Below are positions 17,356 to 25,202 of a stretch of 64,000 nt of DNA, piece after piece. The notes beneath the pieces were generated by a model, which was not told the DNA's origin, searched no databases, and saw only the letters and a list, made by a program, of their open reading frames with translations. The translations under genes and the position numbers were made by a program. Source of the DNA: Pyrinomonadaceae bacterium (lineage in GTDB: Bacteria; Acidobacteriota; Blastocatellia; Pyrinomonadales; Pyrinomonadaceae); the NCBI GenBank assembly GCA_025054715.1, contig JANWYH010000010.1, positions 49,661-113,660 of the forward strand. The letters run 5' to 3'. The stretch's first letter is position 1. Each line of letters begins with the position of its first letter.

Positions 17356-18739
17356 AGGTCTTCGGCTAATTTTAGCTTACTTCCTTCTTGCAGTTTATCT
17401 GATTCCGGCAGCGCCTCTTAAAAACCCTTCACAGGGAATGAGCGTGTGGGCAACTACTGTTTCACTGGTCGAAAGACTTTCTCTCGATATAAGCTGGGCT
17501 GAAAATCTTTTAGACGAAAAGCACGTAATAAAGCGCAGTGATGGAAAAATTTACGCAAAGCAACCACCGGCTGCAGCCTTTTTAGCAGCTCCTATCTATG
17601 CAATAGCTAGGATCTTCTTAGGTAACGCAAATGAATCAAATATTTTCATAAGCTGGTTCATCTTGCGCTTGTGGCTTTCGACATTGCCACTGCTTTTTTT
17701 GGCTTATTGGCTTTACAAACATGACACAGATGAAATATCTCTCGGGATACTTCTTTTTGCAAACCCAATTCTCGTTTACTCACTTCTGTTATCAACTTCC
17801 GTTTTAGCAGCTTGCCTGATTTACTTTGCTTTTCGCCTAGTTTATGACCCGCAAAGGATTTTCCTAAGATATTGTTTGCCGGCAGGCTTTATTTGCGGAG
17901 CTGCTTTGTTTTGTTTTCCAAGTTCATATTTACTGATAATCATCATTGGCATTGGCATTATTTTTGCTGAAAGGCAGGAAAGACTTTACAGTCTCAGCGT
18001 TTTTGCATCAGGAATTCTGCCTTTTGTAGTGTTTTTGTTAATTTACGATTATTTCTTCGCAGGATCGCTTCTATATAGATTTGAATGGGAAAGCTTTGGA
18101 ACTTTTCTTTACACTCAGCTCATCTCTCCTAAACACGGACTTTTCTTCTACACCCCGATTTTGTTTTTTTCACTGTTGTTGCTTTTAATTTCGCACGAAA
18201 GGCGTAGCTTAAGACACAGAATGAAAACATTAATAATCCTTGGCTCTCTCTTCTACTTTTGCCTCAGTAAACCATCTGAAAATTTTGTCTTAGAGGAATT
18301 TGTCTTACTCTTACCTTTTCTTATGGACTCTTTCTTTGATGGTGAACTCTATGATCGCTCAAATCTATGGCTAGGAGCCGTTTTTACTGTTTCACTTCTT
18401 TTCTGCCTACTTCCAGCGCTGAATTTTCCATTTATTCCTGAAGGTTTTAAGTATCCTCACAATACTTTATGGCCCAGGCTTTTACTTGAACAAAAGGTTC
18501 TTGCTACAAATCTTACGGCACTTTTCGGATTAAAAAGCAATATCCTGTACATCTTACCTGTTCTGACGATTGTTCTGTTTGCCTTCTATCAAGTCCTCGT
18601 AAGCATGCGTAAACCTCAAAGATTTTTCTTCGGAGCAGTTATTGGACTTATAATTGCCATCTCATATCTTTTTCTACTTAATTTAGATAAACCCGAACTT
18701 AGACAACAGCGAAGCATCATCGCAGAGCGCTACTTTTGA
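17342..18739 (+). CDS. Polytopic membrane protein, probably glycosyltransferase-like
   Basis: This 465-residue protein has about ten hydrophobic segments (8-24, 76-93, 103-124, 135-165, 178-208, 219-240, 266-284, 296-308, 342-360, 400-420, 428-447). A loop after the first helix holds YAKQPPAAAFLAAP and a later one SPKHGLFFYTP. These are typical of lipid-linked-sugar (PMT/ArnT-like) membrane transferases of the uncharacterised kind. A GTG start at 17342 overlaps the upstream lipoprotein. No catalytic Asp pair can be proved, so the assignment is tentative. Confidence 0.65.
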   Translation: MSENKGLRLILAYFLLAVYLIPAAPLKNPSQGMSVWATTVSLVERLSLDISWAENLLDEKHVIKRSDGKIYAKQPPAAAFLAAPIYAIARIFLGNANESNIFISWFILRLWLSTLPLLFLAYWLYKHDTDEISLGILLFANPILVYSLLLSTSVLAACLIYFAFRLVYDPQRIFLRYCLPAGFICGAALFCFPSSYLLIIIIGIGIIFAERQERLYSLSVFASGILPFVVFLLIYDYFFAGSLLYRFEWESFGTFLYTQLISPKHGLFFYTPILFFSLLLLLISHERRSLRHRMKTLIILGSLFYFCLSKPSENFVLEEFVLLLPFLMDSFFDGELYDRSNLWLGAVFTVSLLFCLLPALNFPFIPEGFKYPHNTLWPRLLLEQKVLATNLTALFGLKSNILYILPVLTIVLFAFYQVLVSMRKPQRFFFGAVIGLIIAISYLFLLNLDKPELRQQRSIIAERYF

Positions 18740-18786
18740 TCTTTTTTCAGGCTCTTATAAGTGATAGACTTATTTTTTACGAAGGA

Positions 18787-20679
18787 ATGAGAAAGATAAT
18801 CGAAAGCTATAGGAAGAAGCTATTGTCCGAGGAAGGCTACATTATAAAGAGCAGTGCCGAATTGCGCGTAGCACTTTGTTACCCTAACGTTTACAAAATA
18901 GGTATGGCGAATTTAGGCTTTCACGTAGTTTATGAGCTTTTTAATAAGATTCCAGAGGTATCATGTGAAAGAGTTTTTCTGCCAGATGAAAATGAGCTTT
19001 TAGAATATCGAAAGACCGGTGCAGCCTTGCTTTCTCTAGAAACGCAATCTCCTGTGAAAGACTTCAATGTGATTGCGTTCTCAATATCTTTTGAGACTGA
19101 TTACCTAAACATGGCTCAGATGCTTCACCTTATTGGTATTCCTGTTTGGTCGAAAGATAGAACAGAAAAGCACCCTCTTGTTGTAATGGGCGGGGCAGCT
19201 TCTTTTCTAAATCCCGAACCGATAGCGGATTTTACAGATGTTATAGCTGTCGGCGAAGGCGAAATTCTAGTTTATCAGCTTGTTGACACGATACTTGAAA
19301 GCAACTCGAAGCAAGAAATCTTAGAGCGTCTCACTGGATTAGGACGAGGCTTCTATGTGCCTTCATTTTATAAAGTCAACTACAATAAGGATGGAACCGT
19401 ATCAAGCTACATACCAAAAAGCCAACACATACCAGAAAGGATAGGAAGAGCGTTAGCTTCGGTAAACCCGAAAGAAGGGACTCTAAGAAGGGCGCTAAAG
19501 CGGGGCGAAACCCAACTTGCTGAATTTCTTCTCACGCAAGACATATTCTGCCCATCAACTGCTATTTGGTGCCCAGAAGCAGAAATGGGCGATAGACTTC
19601 TTGTAGAAATTTCACGTGGCTGCTCGCAAGGATGCAGATTCTGCTGGGCTGGCTATAATTACTATCCTCCTAGGGTCGTCCCAGCAAAGCACATCTTAGC
19701 AAAAGCAGCAGCTTGGAGAAATCGAACAAACAAAATAGGATTAGTTTCAACTGCTGTCTGCGATCACCCAGAAATTTCAACGATTCTAAGAGAACTGCGA
19801 GAAATGAATTACAAAATATCGGTTTCGTCCTTAAGGCTAGATCAAATCTCAGACGAGTTACTTGACGCTTTAGTAGAGTCGCAAGATCAACAAATCGCAG
19901 TCGCACCAGAAACAGGTTCAGATAGACTCAGACGAGTCATAAACAAAAACCTAACAAATGACGAAATAATCGAGATTTGTAACTCTGTCTTTGAACGAGG
20001 CATTCTCACGTTGAAACTATATATGATGGTAGGCCTTCCTACAGAAACTCAAGAAGACCTAGACGAGATGTTTTTACTGGTTAAGAAGATTAGAGACCAG
20101 ATGATTAAGGCAGGTAAAAAATTTGGAAAGGTCGGCAAAATAATTCCCTCACTTAATGGCTTTGTGCCAAAACCTAATACTCCATTCCAATGGGAGCCTA
20201 TTTGTGAAGAAAAAGAATTGAAAAATAGGCTCAAATACGTTTGCAAGGGACTTGCTCGCATACCAAATGTCGAAGTTCGGTTTATGTCTGCTCGCATCGC
20301 TCATGAGCAAGCACTCTTTTCTCTCGGCGATAGAAGAGTAGGACAGCTAATAGAACTTGCTGCAAGATTAGACGGAAATTTAAAAGAAGCTACAAGAAAA
20401 CTAAATTTCAACGTAGGTCTTCACACATTGCGGAAACGAAGTTTAGATGAATTCTTGCCTTGGTCCATAATAGATACAGGTTTGAGTTTTGAGTTTTTAA
20501 GAACAGAATATGAAAAGGCTTATAAATCGACCAGCTCAAAGCCTTGTCCTGCAGTTGAAAAATGCACGACTTGCGGAGTTTGTCCAACTACTTGGCTAGC
20601 AAACGCACCTCAAAAACTTATACAAATTCAACCTATTCAAGTAAGAAACCGACTTGCACAATCTGCTATTGCTTTGTAA
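18787..20679 (+). CDS. B12-binding-like radical SAM protein (TIGR03960-type) with extra C-terminal Cys cluster
   Basis: This 630-residue protein has an N-terminal region with a cobalamin-binding-like fold (GMANLGFHVVYELFN, then VVMGGAASFLNPEPIADFTDV). The radical SAM core carries C279-x3-C283-x2-C286 (RGCSQGCRFCWAG). Near the C-terminus C587, C593, C596 and C599 (CPAVEKCTTCGVC) could hold a second Fe-S cluster. The reaction is unknown. Paired TIGR03960/TIGR03936 proteins are often found near ribosome or RNase genes. The ATG at 18787 is preferred over an in-frame TTG at 18736 that overlaps the previous stop. It converges on the following gene with a short overlap. Confidence 0.85.
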   Translation: MRKIIESYRKKLLSEEGYIIKSSAELRVALCYPNVYKIGMANLGFHVVYELFNKIPEVSCERVFLPDENELLEYRKTGAALLSLETQSPVKDFNVIAFSISFETDYLNMAQMLHLIGIPVWSKDRTEKHPLVVMGGAASFLNPEPIADFTDVIAVGEGEILVYQLVDTILESNSKQEILERLTGLGRGFYVPSFYKVNYNKDGTVSSYIPKSQHIPERIGRALASVNPKEGTLRRALKRGETQLAEFLLTQDIFCPSTAIWCPEAEMGDRLLVEISRGCSQGCRFCWAGYNYYPPRVVPAKHILAKAAAWRNRTNKIGLVSTAVCDHPEISTILRELREMNYKISVSSLRLDQISDELLDALVESQDQQIAVAPETGSDRLRRVINKNLTNDEIIEICNSVFERGILTLKLYMMVGLPTETQEDLDEMFLLVKKIRDQMIKAGKKFGKVGKIIPSLNGFVPKPNTPFQWEPICEEKELKNRLKYVCKGLARIPNVEVRFMSARIAHEQALFSLGDRRVGQLIELAARLDGNLKEATRKLNFNVGLHTLRKRSLDEFLPWSIIDTGLSFEFLRTEYEKAYKSTSSKPCPAVEKCTTCGVCPTTWLANAPQKLIQIQPIQVRNRLAQSAIAL

Positions 20680-21070
20680 GAAATCCTGTTGGAGTCACAG
20701 TTTCATCGAACACGTATTCACGCTCCCAGAGACCGAACGGCAAAAAATTTATTTTCTTTTTGTAGTAAACTCTAGCTTGAAGAAGATTCTGATTGCTCCA
20801 TTTAACCTCTATGTATGTATCAGGTGGAAGCTCATAATCCTGAACAGCTCTTCTTATTCTCTCTTTCGTTATACTGATCGGGTCACCTTTGTTTGAGTTT
20901 GGAGGTAAAGCAGAACCCTGAAGAACTGCAGTATGCATTTCTTGCCTTATCTGCGCACTTTGATAAAGAACAGCAACATAATTCCAACCTGCATAAACAG
21001 CTAAAATTACTATCAACAACACAATTACAAACTTTGCGGTCGCACTTCCACTTTCCGTATGGTTTCTCAT
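20666..21070 (-). CDS. Membrane-anchored protein of unknown function (TadE/DUF4845-like)
   Basis: This 134-residue protein has a polar N-terminus (RNHTESGSATAKF) and one membrane helix at about 14-32. A periplasmic domain of mixed helix and strand follows, with INFLPFGLWEREYVF near the end. A short N-terminal tail with SG-x-A before the helix recalls pseudopilin/TadE-like or DUF4845 proteins, but no processing motif is certain. It starts three bases after the aroB stop, so it shares the aroB transcript and its leader. Confidence 0.65.
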   Translation of the reverse strand: MRNHTESGSATAKFVIVLLIVILAVYAGWNYVAVLYQSAQIRQEMHTAVLQGSALPPNSNKGDPISITKERIRRAVQDYELPPDTYIEVKWSNQNLLQARVYYKKKINFLPFGLWEREYVFDETVTPTGFLTKQ

Positions 21071-21073
21071 AAT

Positions 21074-22222
21074 TCACCTCTTCAGAAACTTTTTGATTGA
21101 CTCTTCCAACGTTTTCTGTGGTATGCCTTCCAAAATAACGGGCTTACCTATTTTTTCAAGTAAAGCCCATTCAAGTCCATCGTTGATATTTTTCTTATCG
21201 AAAGAAATTGCCTGCAAAATCTTTGAGCTATCGAGATTATGGCAAGCAGGAAGTTTCCCCGCAAGCCCTATTATGTCGCTTAACAATTGTAATTCATCTT
21301 CAGGAAAATTTGCAACAGATTTTGATATTTCCGCTTCAATCAGAATGCCTATGCCAACGGCTTCTCCGTGCTTGAAAAGTTTATAGTCAGTTACTTTTTC
21401 GATTGCATGAGCTATGGTGTGACCGAAATTTAAAATCTTCCGAGACCTGCTGTCTCTGCGATCTACATCCTCCGCTTCGTCCTGAGATACAATACTAGCT
21501 TTGAAGTCTATCTGATAAGCAATAAGTTTTTCTAGTAGCCGCAAAAATTCCTCATTTGAAAAAGATTGTCGAAAATTTTTAACTGGAAAGTCCTTCAAAA
21601 AGTGTGCTGTCAAGTTGAAAAGCTCACCACCGGCCAAAGCCCCTTGTTTTATAGCTTCGCAAAATCCAGAAGTAAGCTCTCTGAGAGGAAGCGTCTTCAA
21701 CACACTAATATCTACTAACACACCTTTTGGTTGATAGAAAGCTCCTACCAGATTTTTTCCAAATTCGGTGTCAATGCCCGTCTTACCACCCACGGATGAA
21801 TCTATCATTGCAAGAAGAGTTGTAGGAATCTGAAAATAAGATATGCCGCGTAAATAAACAGCTGCAGCAAAACCTACCAAATCTCCAACTACGCCGCCAC
21901 CGAAAGCAACGATTGCATCAGTTCTTCTCATTCTCTGTTCGCTTAGAAATTCAATGACTTTTTTCAGTGTTTTGAAGTTTTTATGCTTTTCTCCGTCAGG
22001 CATGAGGTAGATGCAAGCTTCAAATCCAGCCTTTTTTACTGATTCCTCTACGACATTGCCGTAAAGCTTAAAAACCTTACGATTGGAAATTATCGCAACT
22101 TTTTTTGCTCTGTAACATAGGTTCTCTTTAATCAAACCACTAGAATGATTGAGAATATCTCTTCCAACTATGATTTTGTAGGAGTTTTGTTTTTGATTGG
22201 CTAATATTTTTATTTCTTGCAT
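21074..22222 (-). CDS. aroB: 3-dehydroquinate synthase
   Basis: This 382-residue enzyme converts DAHP to 3-dehydroquinate, the second shikimate-pathway step, using NAD and a divalent metal. Hallmarks are the NAD motif GGGVVGDLVGFAAA, the metal-site stretch E..KQGAL and the histidines in NFGHTIAHAIE and KHGEAVGIG. The ATG at 22222 gives the normal length and N-terminus. An in-frame ATG at 22300 would add a basic 26-residue extension encoded by the hairpin-rich leader and is judged unlikely. No Shine-Dalgarno precedes 22222; instead CCCTCC lies there. Translation is probably governed by the leader. Confidence 0.9.
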   Translation of the reverse strand: MQEIKILANQKQNSYKIIVGRDILNHSSGLIKENLCYRAKKVAIISNRKVFKLYGNVVEESVKKAGFEACIYLMPDGEKHKNFKTLKKVIEFLSEQRMRRTDAIVAFGGGVVGDLVGFAAAVYLRGISYFQIPTTLLAMIDSSVGGKTGIDTEFGKNLVGAFYQPKGVLVDISVLKTLPLRELTSGFCEAIKQGALAGGELFNLTAHFLKDFPVKNFRQSFSNEEFLRLLEKLIAYQIDFKASIVSQDEAEDVDRRDSRSRKILNFGHTIAHAIEKVTDYKLFKHGEAVGIGILIEAEISKSVANFPEDELQLLSDIIGLAGKLPACHNLDSSKILQAISFDKKNINDGLEWALLEKIGKPVILEGIPQKTLEESIKKFLKR

Positions 22223-22364
22223 TTCGGAGGGTAGATCAAAGCGACGTTTTCTTTTGAGGGCGGCAGGTGAAGCGACGTGGGAGTGTGCCGCACCTGCCAT
22301 TTCGTGATTACTGTCCTCACCCCAGCAATCACTTGAGACGGAGGATTCACCAACCGTCTCGGTT
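22223..22364 (-). promoter_or_regulatory. Structured 5' leader RNA of aroB, possible riboswitch
   Basis: Between the promoter and the aroB ATG lie about 142 nt with three perfect hairpins on the minus strand. P1 is GAGACGG/CCGTCTC (22360-22354 with 22341-22335). P2 is a 10-bp stem with one G-U and a 9-nt loop (22332-22323 with 22313-22304). P3 is GGCAGGTG/CACCTGCC (22298-22291 with 22269-22262) with an inner CGGC/GTCG helix. A competing 5' hairpin CAACCG-AGA-CGGTTG (22365-22351) is mutually exclusive with P1. Loop 1 (UCCU) and loop 2 (AGGA) are complementary. I do not recognise a named riboswitch class. Confidence 0.6.
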
Positions 22365-22370
22365 GATTTT

Positions 22371-22400
22371 AGTATAGCAAAACTTTTTTTGACTTTTCAA
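22371..22400 (-). promoter_or_regulatory. Sigma-70-type promoter of aroB leader
   Basis: Minus-strand TTGAAA (22400-22395), 18-base spacer, then extended -10 TGC-TATACT (box 22376-22371). The predicted RNA starts near 22364, at the foot of the first leader hairpin. Confidence 0.75.
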
Positions 22401-22439
22401 GTTAGAAAGTCTCATTTATCAACTTTTGATGATAAAGGC

Positions 22440-22468
22440 TTGCAAAATTAAGATGGGTTTTCTAAAAT
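22440..22468 (+). promoter_or_regulatory. Promoter of the tRNA gene
   Basis: TTGCAA (22440-22445), 17 bases, TAAAAT (22463-22468). The tRNA 5' end is 15 bases downstream. It diverges from the aroB promoter. Confidence 0.65.
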
Positions 22469-22482
22469 AAAAATTTCGTCAC

Positions 22483-22554
22483 GCCCTTGTAGCTCAACGG
22501 TAGAGCAGAGGACTCATAATCCTTTGGTTGGGGGTTCGAATCCCTCCGAGGGCA
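22483..22554 (+). tRNA. tRNA with CAU anticodon (elongator Met or Ile2)
   Basis: A complete cloverleaf of 72 nt. The acceptor stem is GCCCTTG/CGAGGGC with one G-U, the D-stem is GCTC/GAGC, and the anticodon stem is GAGGA/TCCTT around loop CTCATAA. The anticodon CAT is at 22515-22517, the variable loop is 5 nt, and the T-arm loop is TTCGAAT. G1-C72 pairing and the absence of three G-C pairs in the anticodon stem exclude initiator tRNA. CCA is not encoded; a T-run follows. Elongator Met and lysidine-modified Ile2 cannot be separated by eye. Confidence 0.93.
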
Positions 22555-22579
22555 TTTTTTATTTTGCATACTTTCATGC

Positions 22580-22585
22580 TATAGA
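22580..22585 (+). promoter_or_regulatory. Extended -10 box before the pilin-like gene
   Basis: TGC-TATAGA, about 55 bases before the ATG at 22640. No clear -35. A GGAGGT ribosome site lies between. Confidence 0.4.
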
Positions 22586-22639
22586 TTTCTTGAAACCTTT
22601 TTCTAAAAGCAACGTGGAAAACTCGGAGGTATTTTTGAA

Positions 22640-23095
22640 ATGAGGGGATTTTCATTGGTTGAGCTGATGATAGTCATCGCTGTAATAGCCTTGATTATAG
22701 GCATAGGCATTCCTACATGGCAAGCAATGGTAAGAAACGGAAACGAAACCACAGCAATTCAAACTCTGAATACTCTTCGCACATGTCAGATGGGTTATGC
22801 GGCAAGACATCAAGGAAGATTTGCTCCTAGCTTTGCCGAATTAGTCAAAACAGGATGTATAGAAGGAGATAAATTCAGCAGTGAAACTCCTGTCATAAAT
22901 GGTTATATCTTCACGATGAAGGTTGAACAGCCCTCAGGAACAAGACCTGCTTTCTTTTCTATAAATGCCGATCCACAAGTAGCAGAAGGAACTTTAGCCA
23001 CAGGAACAAGACGTTTTTACATTGATTCTTCAGTCGGAACAGTCAAAGTTACAGAAGAAAACCGTCCAGCAAAAGCCGACGATCCATCCATTTAA
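22640..23095 (+). CDS. Type IV pilin-like / pseudopilin protein
   Basis: This 151-residue protein has a class III signal: short leader MRG, cleavage before Phe, then FSLVELMIVIAVIALIIG with Glu at +5 of the mature protein. Next comes the long N-terminal helix and a small globular domain with a Cys pair (RTCQMGYAARHQ and TGCIEGDKF) and a beta-rich C-terminus. It would be processed by PilD and assembled into a pilus or type II secretion pseudopilus. GGAGGT lies about nine bases before the ATG. No other pilus genes adjoin it. It converges on aat with a four-base overlap. Confidence 0.88.
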   Translation: MRGFSLVELMIVIAVIALIIGIGIPTWQAMVRNGNETTAIQTLNTLRTCQMGYAARHQGRFAPSFAELVKTGCIEGDKFSSETPVINGYIFTMKVEQPSGTRPAFFSINADPQVAEGTLATGTRRFYIDSSVGTVKVTEENRPAKADDPSI

Positions 23096-23769
23096 TCAAA
23101 AAGTTTTATCCCCTTTTGCTGTGCTTCCCTAAGCATCTGGAGAAATTTTTCTCTTTTTACTTCTCTAGCTCCAAGAATTCTAAAATGTGAACTCATAACT
23201 TGAATATCAAGCCAGCTAGCACCTTTTTCTTTCAGTCGCTCAACTAGAAAAAGGAAAGCTAGTTTTGAAGCATTCGTTTCATAGTGAAACATACTCTCAC
23301 CAGAAAAAACCCCACCTGCATCAACTCCGTAAAGTCCTCCAACTAGCTTTCCATTTTCATCCCAAACCTCGACACTATGGGCATAACCCATTTGATGAAG
23401 CTCGACGAAGCTTTCATAAAGCTTTTTGGTTATCCAAGTTCCTTCCTGTCCTTTCCTCTTCACAACCGCACAAGCACGCATCACTTCGGCAAAACTCTTG
23501 TCAATTGTGTAAGTGAACTTTGACCTTTTCCAAGCCTTTCTAAGCGAACGTGGCACATGAAGTTCGTCAAAAATCAGAATAGCTCTTTTAGGTGGGCAAA
23601 ACCATGGCACAAACTCGTATCCGTCTATCATCCAAGGAAAGATTCCTTTGTAATATGCCTTTATCAAATTTCTGGGATTAAGAAAAATCTCTTCACTCAC
23701 ACAAATTAGCCCGTCTGGATCGTCAGAAAGGTCAGGGTCCGGAAAGTTTATAATTGGAAGGAGATGCAT
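23092..23769 (-). CDS. aat: Leucyl/phenylalanyl-tRNA-protein transferase
   Basis: This 225-residue enzyme adds Leu or Phe to N-terminal Lys/Arg of proteins, making them N-end-rule substrates for ClpS/ClpAP. Hallmarks are NPRNLIKAYYKGIFPW, the W-x-CPPKRAIL block, EGTWIT, AHSVEVW, GGLYGV and GESMF. Length and order match the family. It is followed by a non-coding stretch of about 260 bases before the divergent ino1 gene, in which I see only the ino1 promoter. Confidence 0.94.
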   Translation of the reverse strand: MHLLPIINFPDPDLSDDPDGLICVSEEIFLNPRNLIKAYYKGIFPWMIDGYEFVPWFCPPKRAILIFDELHVPRSLRKAWKRSKFTYTIDKSFAEVMRACAVVKRKGQEGTWITKKLYESFVELHQMGYAHSVEVWDENGKLVGGLYGVDAGGVFSGESMFHYETNASKLAFLFLVERLKEKGASWLDIQVMSSHFRILGAREVKREKFLQMLREAQQKGIKLFD

Positions 23770-24016
23770 CTACTCTCGAAGCTGAATTTTATATCGTTTC
23801 GTCAAAAGATCAAAACAAAAGCTTTTAGGAAATTTTCTTTACTAAACTCAACTAAGAATGAATTACTTGTTGAATGTTGATTTAGAAAAGTAACTGATGA
23901 GCAAGAAAATCATTGTTAAACAAAAGTAGTAGAATCGGAAAGCAGTACCCACGTACGCGTAAATCAATTTGAGGAAATGAGAAGATTCACATTCTACAAA
24001 GTGGAGTAGTTCATGG

Positions 24017-24022
24017 TAAAAT
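24017..24022 (+). promoter_or_regulatory. Extended -10 box of ino1 (near-leaderless)
   Basis: ATGG-TAAAAT with ten bases to the ATG at 24033 and no Shine-Dalgarno. The same ATGG-preceded -10 occurs at 27168, 43893 and 61048. Confidence 0.5.
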
Positions 24023-24032
24023 CAAGAGTTTT

Positions 24033-25202
24033 ATGACCGAAAGAAAACTCTGTATAGCTGTAATTGGGATTGGCGGTGCTGTCGGAACAACTATGGTTGC
24101 TGGTATTGAACTTATAAAGAAGGAAAAAGTTACCGAGATCGGACTTCCTTTATCTCATGTCAAAGAAAAATTCATTGACTATAGAAACATAAGCTTTTGT
24201 GGTTGGGACTTACTAGATTATGATCTCGAACAAGCAGCTAGGCTTCACAAAGTTCTTACAAGCGAGCAAATTGAAGAGGTCAAAAAAGAATTAGGCTCTA
24301 TCAAGCCTTTTCAGGCGATCGCTGATAGTAATTTTCTATCGAATTTTTCAGGGCAAAACACCTTTAATGCATCTTCTCACATGGAAAAGATTGAAAAGAT
24401 ACGTGCTGACATTCGTCTGATGAAACAAAAGGGGGATTCTCTTGTAGTGCTAAACTTAGCCTCCACGGAAAAGCTTGTTGAAACTGAAGATGAAGTTTTT
24501 TCTAGTTTATCTAATTTCGAAAAAGCCCTATCTGAAAACTCCAAAAAAATCTCCCCGGCAATGCTTTACGCTTACGCAGCCATTAGCGAACGAGTTCCTT
24601 ACGCCAATTTCACACCATCGGTTGCTGTAGATATTCCAGCAATGATTGAGTTTGCCGAGAAAATGCAAGTTCCGATTGCTGGAAAAGATGGAAAAACAGG
24701 ACAGACTTTTATTAAAACTGTTATTGCTCCAGCATTAAAGGCAAGAGCTCTGAAGGTTATAGGATGGTATTCAACCAATTTACTCGGAAACAGAGATGGA
24801 CTTGTTCTTTCAAATCAAGATTCCTTGGCATCGAAAGTCAAAACGAAAAGCTCAGTTCTAGAAGACATACTCGGCTACGAAGTAGAAGACCATATAGTTG
24901 ACATTAAATACTATCCCCCTCGAGGTGATAACAAGGAAGCCTGGGATAATATAGACTTTCTCGGATTTTTAGAACAACCTATGCAAATTAAGATAAACTT
25001 TCTCTGCCGTGATTCCATACTTGCTGCCCCTTTAGCAATCGAAATAGCCAGATGCTTGGAGTTTGCTGAAAGAAATGGAGAAAAGGGTATTCAAGAACAG
25101 CTTTCCGTGTTTTTTAAATCACCAATGACAAAGCAAACAAAACCTGAGCAAAGCTTTCATAAGCAAGTCGAAATGTTGGAAAAATGGGTATTTCGCTCAT
25201 GA
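24033..25202 (+). CDS. ino1: Inositol-3-phosphate synthase (myo-inositol-1-phosphate synthase)
   Basis: This 389-residue NAD-dependent enzyme cyclises glucose 6-phosphate to inositol 3-phosphate. The N-terminal NAD motif is GIGGAVGTT. Characteristic are NLASTE, the KTGQTFIKTVIAP block and NLLGNRDGLVL, with the catalytic lysine region KYYPPRGDNKEAWD. It resembles the bacterial/archaeal short form. In bacteria this pathway feeds inositol lipids or compatible solutes. No lipid-inositol synthase gene is seen here. The convergent waaF gene overlaps its end by six bases. Confidence 0.92.
   Translation: MTERKLCIAVIGIGGAVGTTMVAGIELIKKEKVTEIGLPLSHVKEKFIDYRNISFCGWDLLDYDLEQAARLHKVLTSEQIEEVKKELGSIKPFQAIADSNFLSNFSGQNTFNASSHMEKIEKIRADIRLMKQKGDSLVVLNLASTEKLVETEDEVFSSLSNFEKALSENSKKISPAMLYAYAAISERVPYANFTPSVAVDIPAMIEFAEKMQVPIAGKDGKTGQTFIKTVIAPALKARALKVIGWYSTNLLGNRDGLVLSNQDSLASKVKTKSSVLEDILGYEVEDHIVDIKYYPPRGDNKEAWDNIDFLGFLEQPMQIKINFLCRDSILAAPLAIEIARCLEFAERNGEKGIQEQLSVFFKSPMTKQTKPEQSFHKQVEMLEKWVFRS

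Noticed and set aside
22223..22300. N-terminal extension of aroB starting at ATG 22300
   Set aside because: It encodes a basic Ala/His/Arg-rich 26-residue stretch absent from the family, has no ribosome site, and lies on the P3 hairpin.
22483..22554. Initiator tRNA assignment for the CAU tRNA
   Set aside because: The first base pair is G-C and the anticodon stem lacks the three consecutive G-C pairs of initiators.
23977..24009. Ten-codon reading frame upstream of ino1 with GAGG before it
   Set aside because: It lies upstream of the -10 box that serves ino1 and has no promoter of its own.
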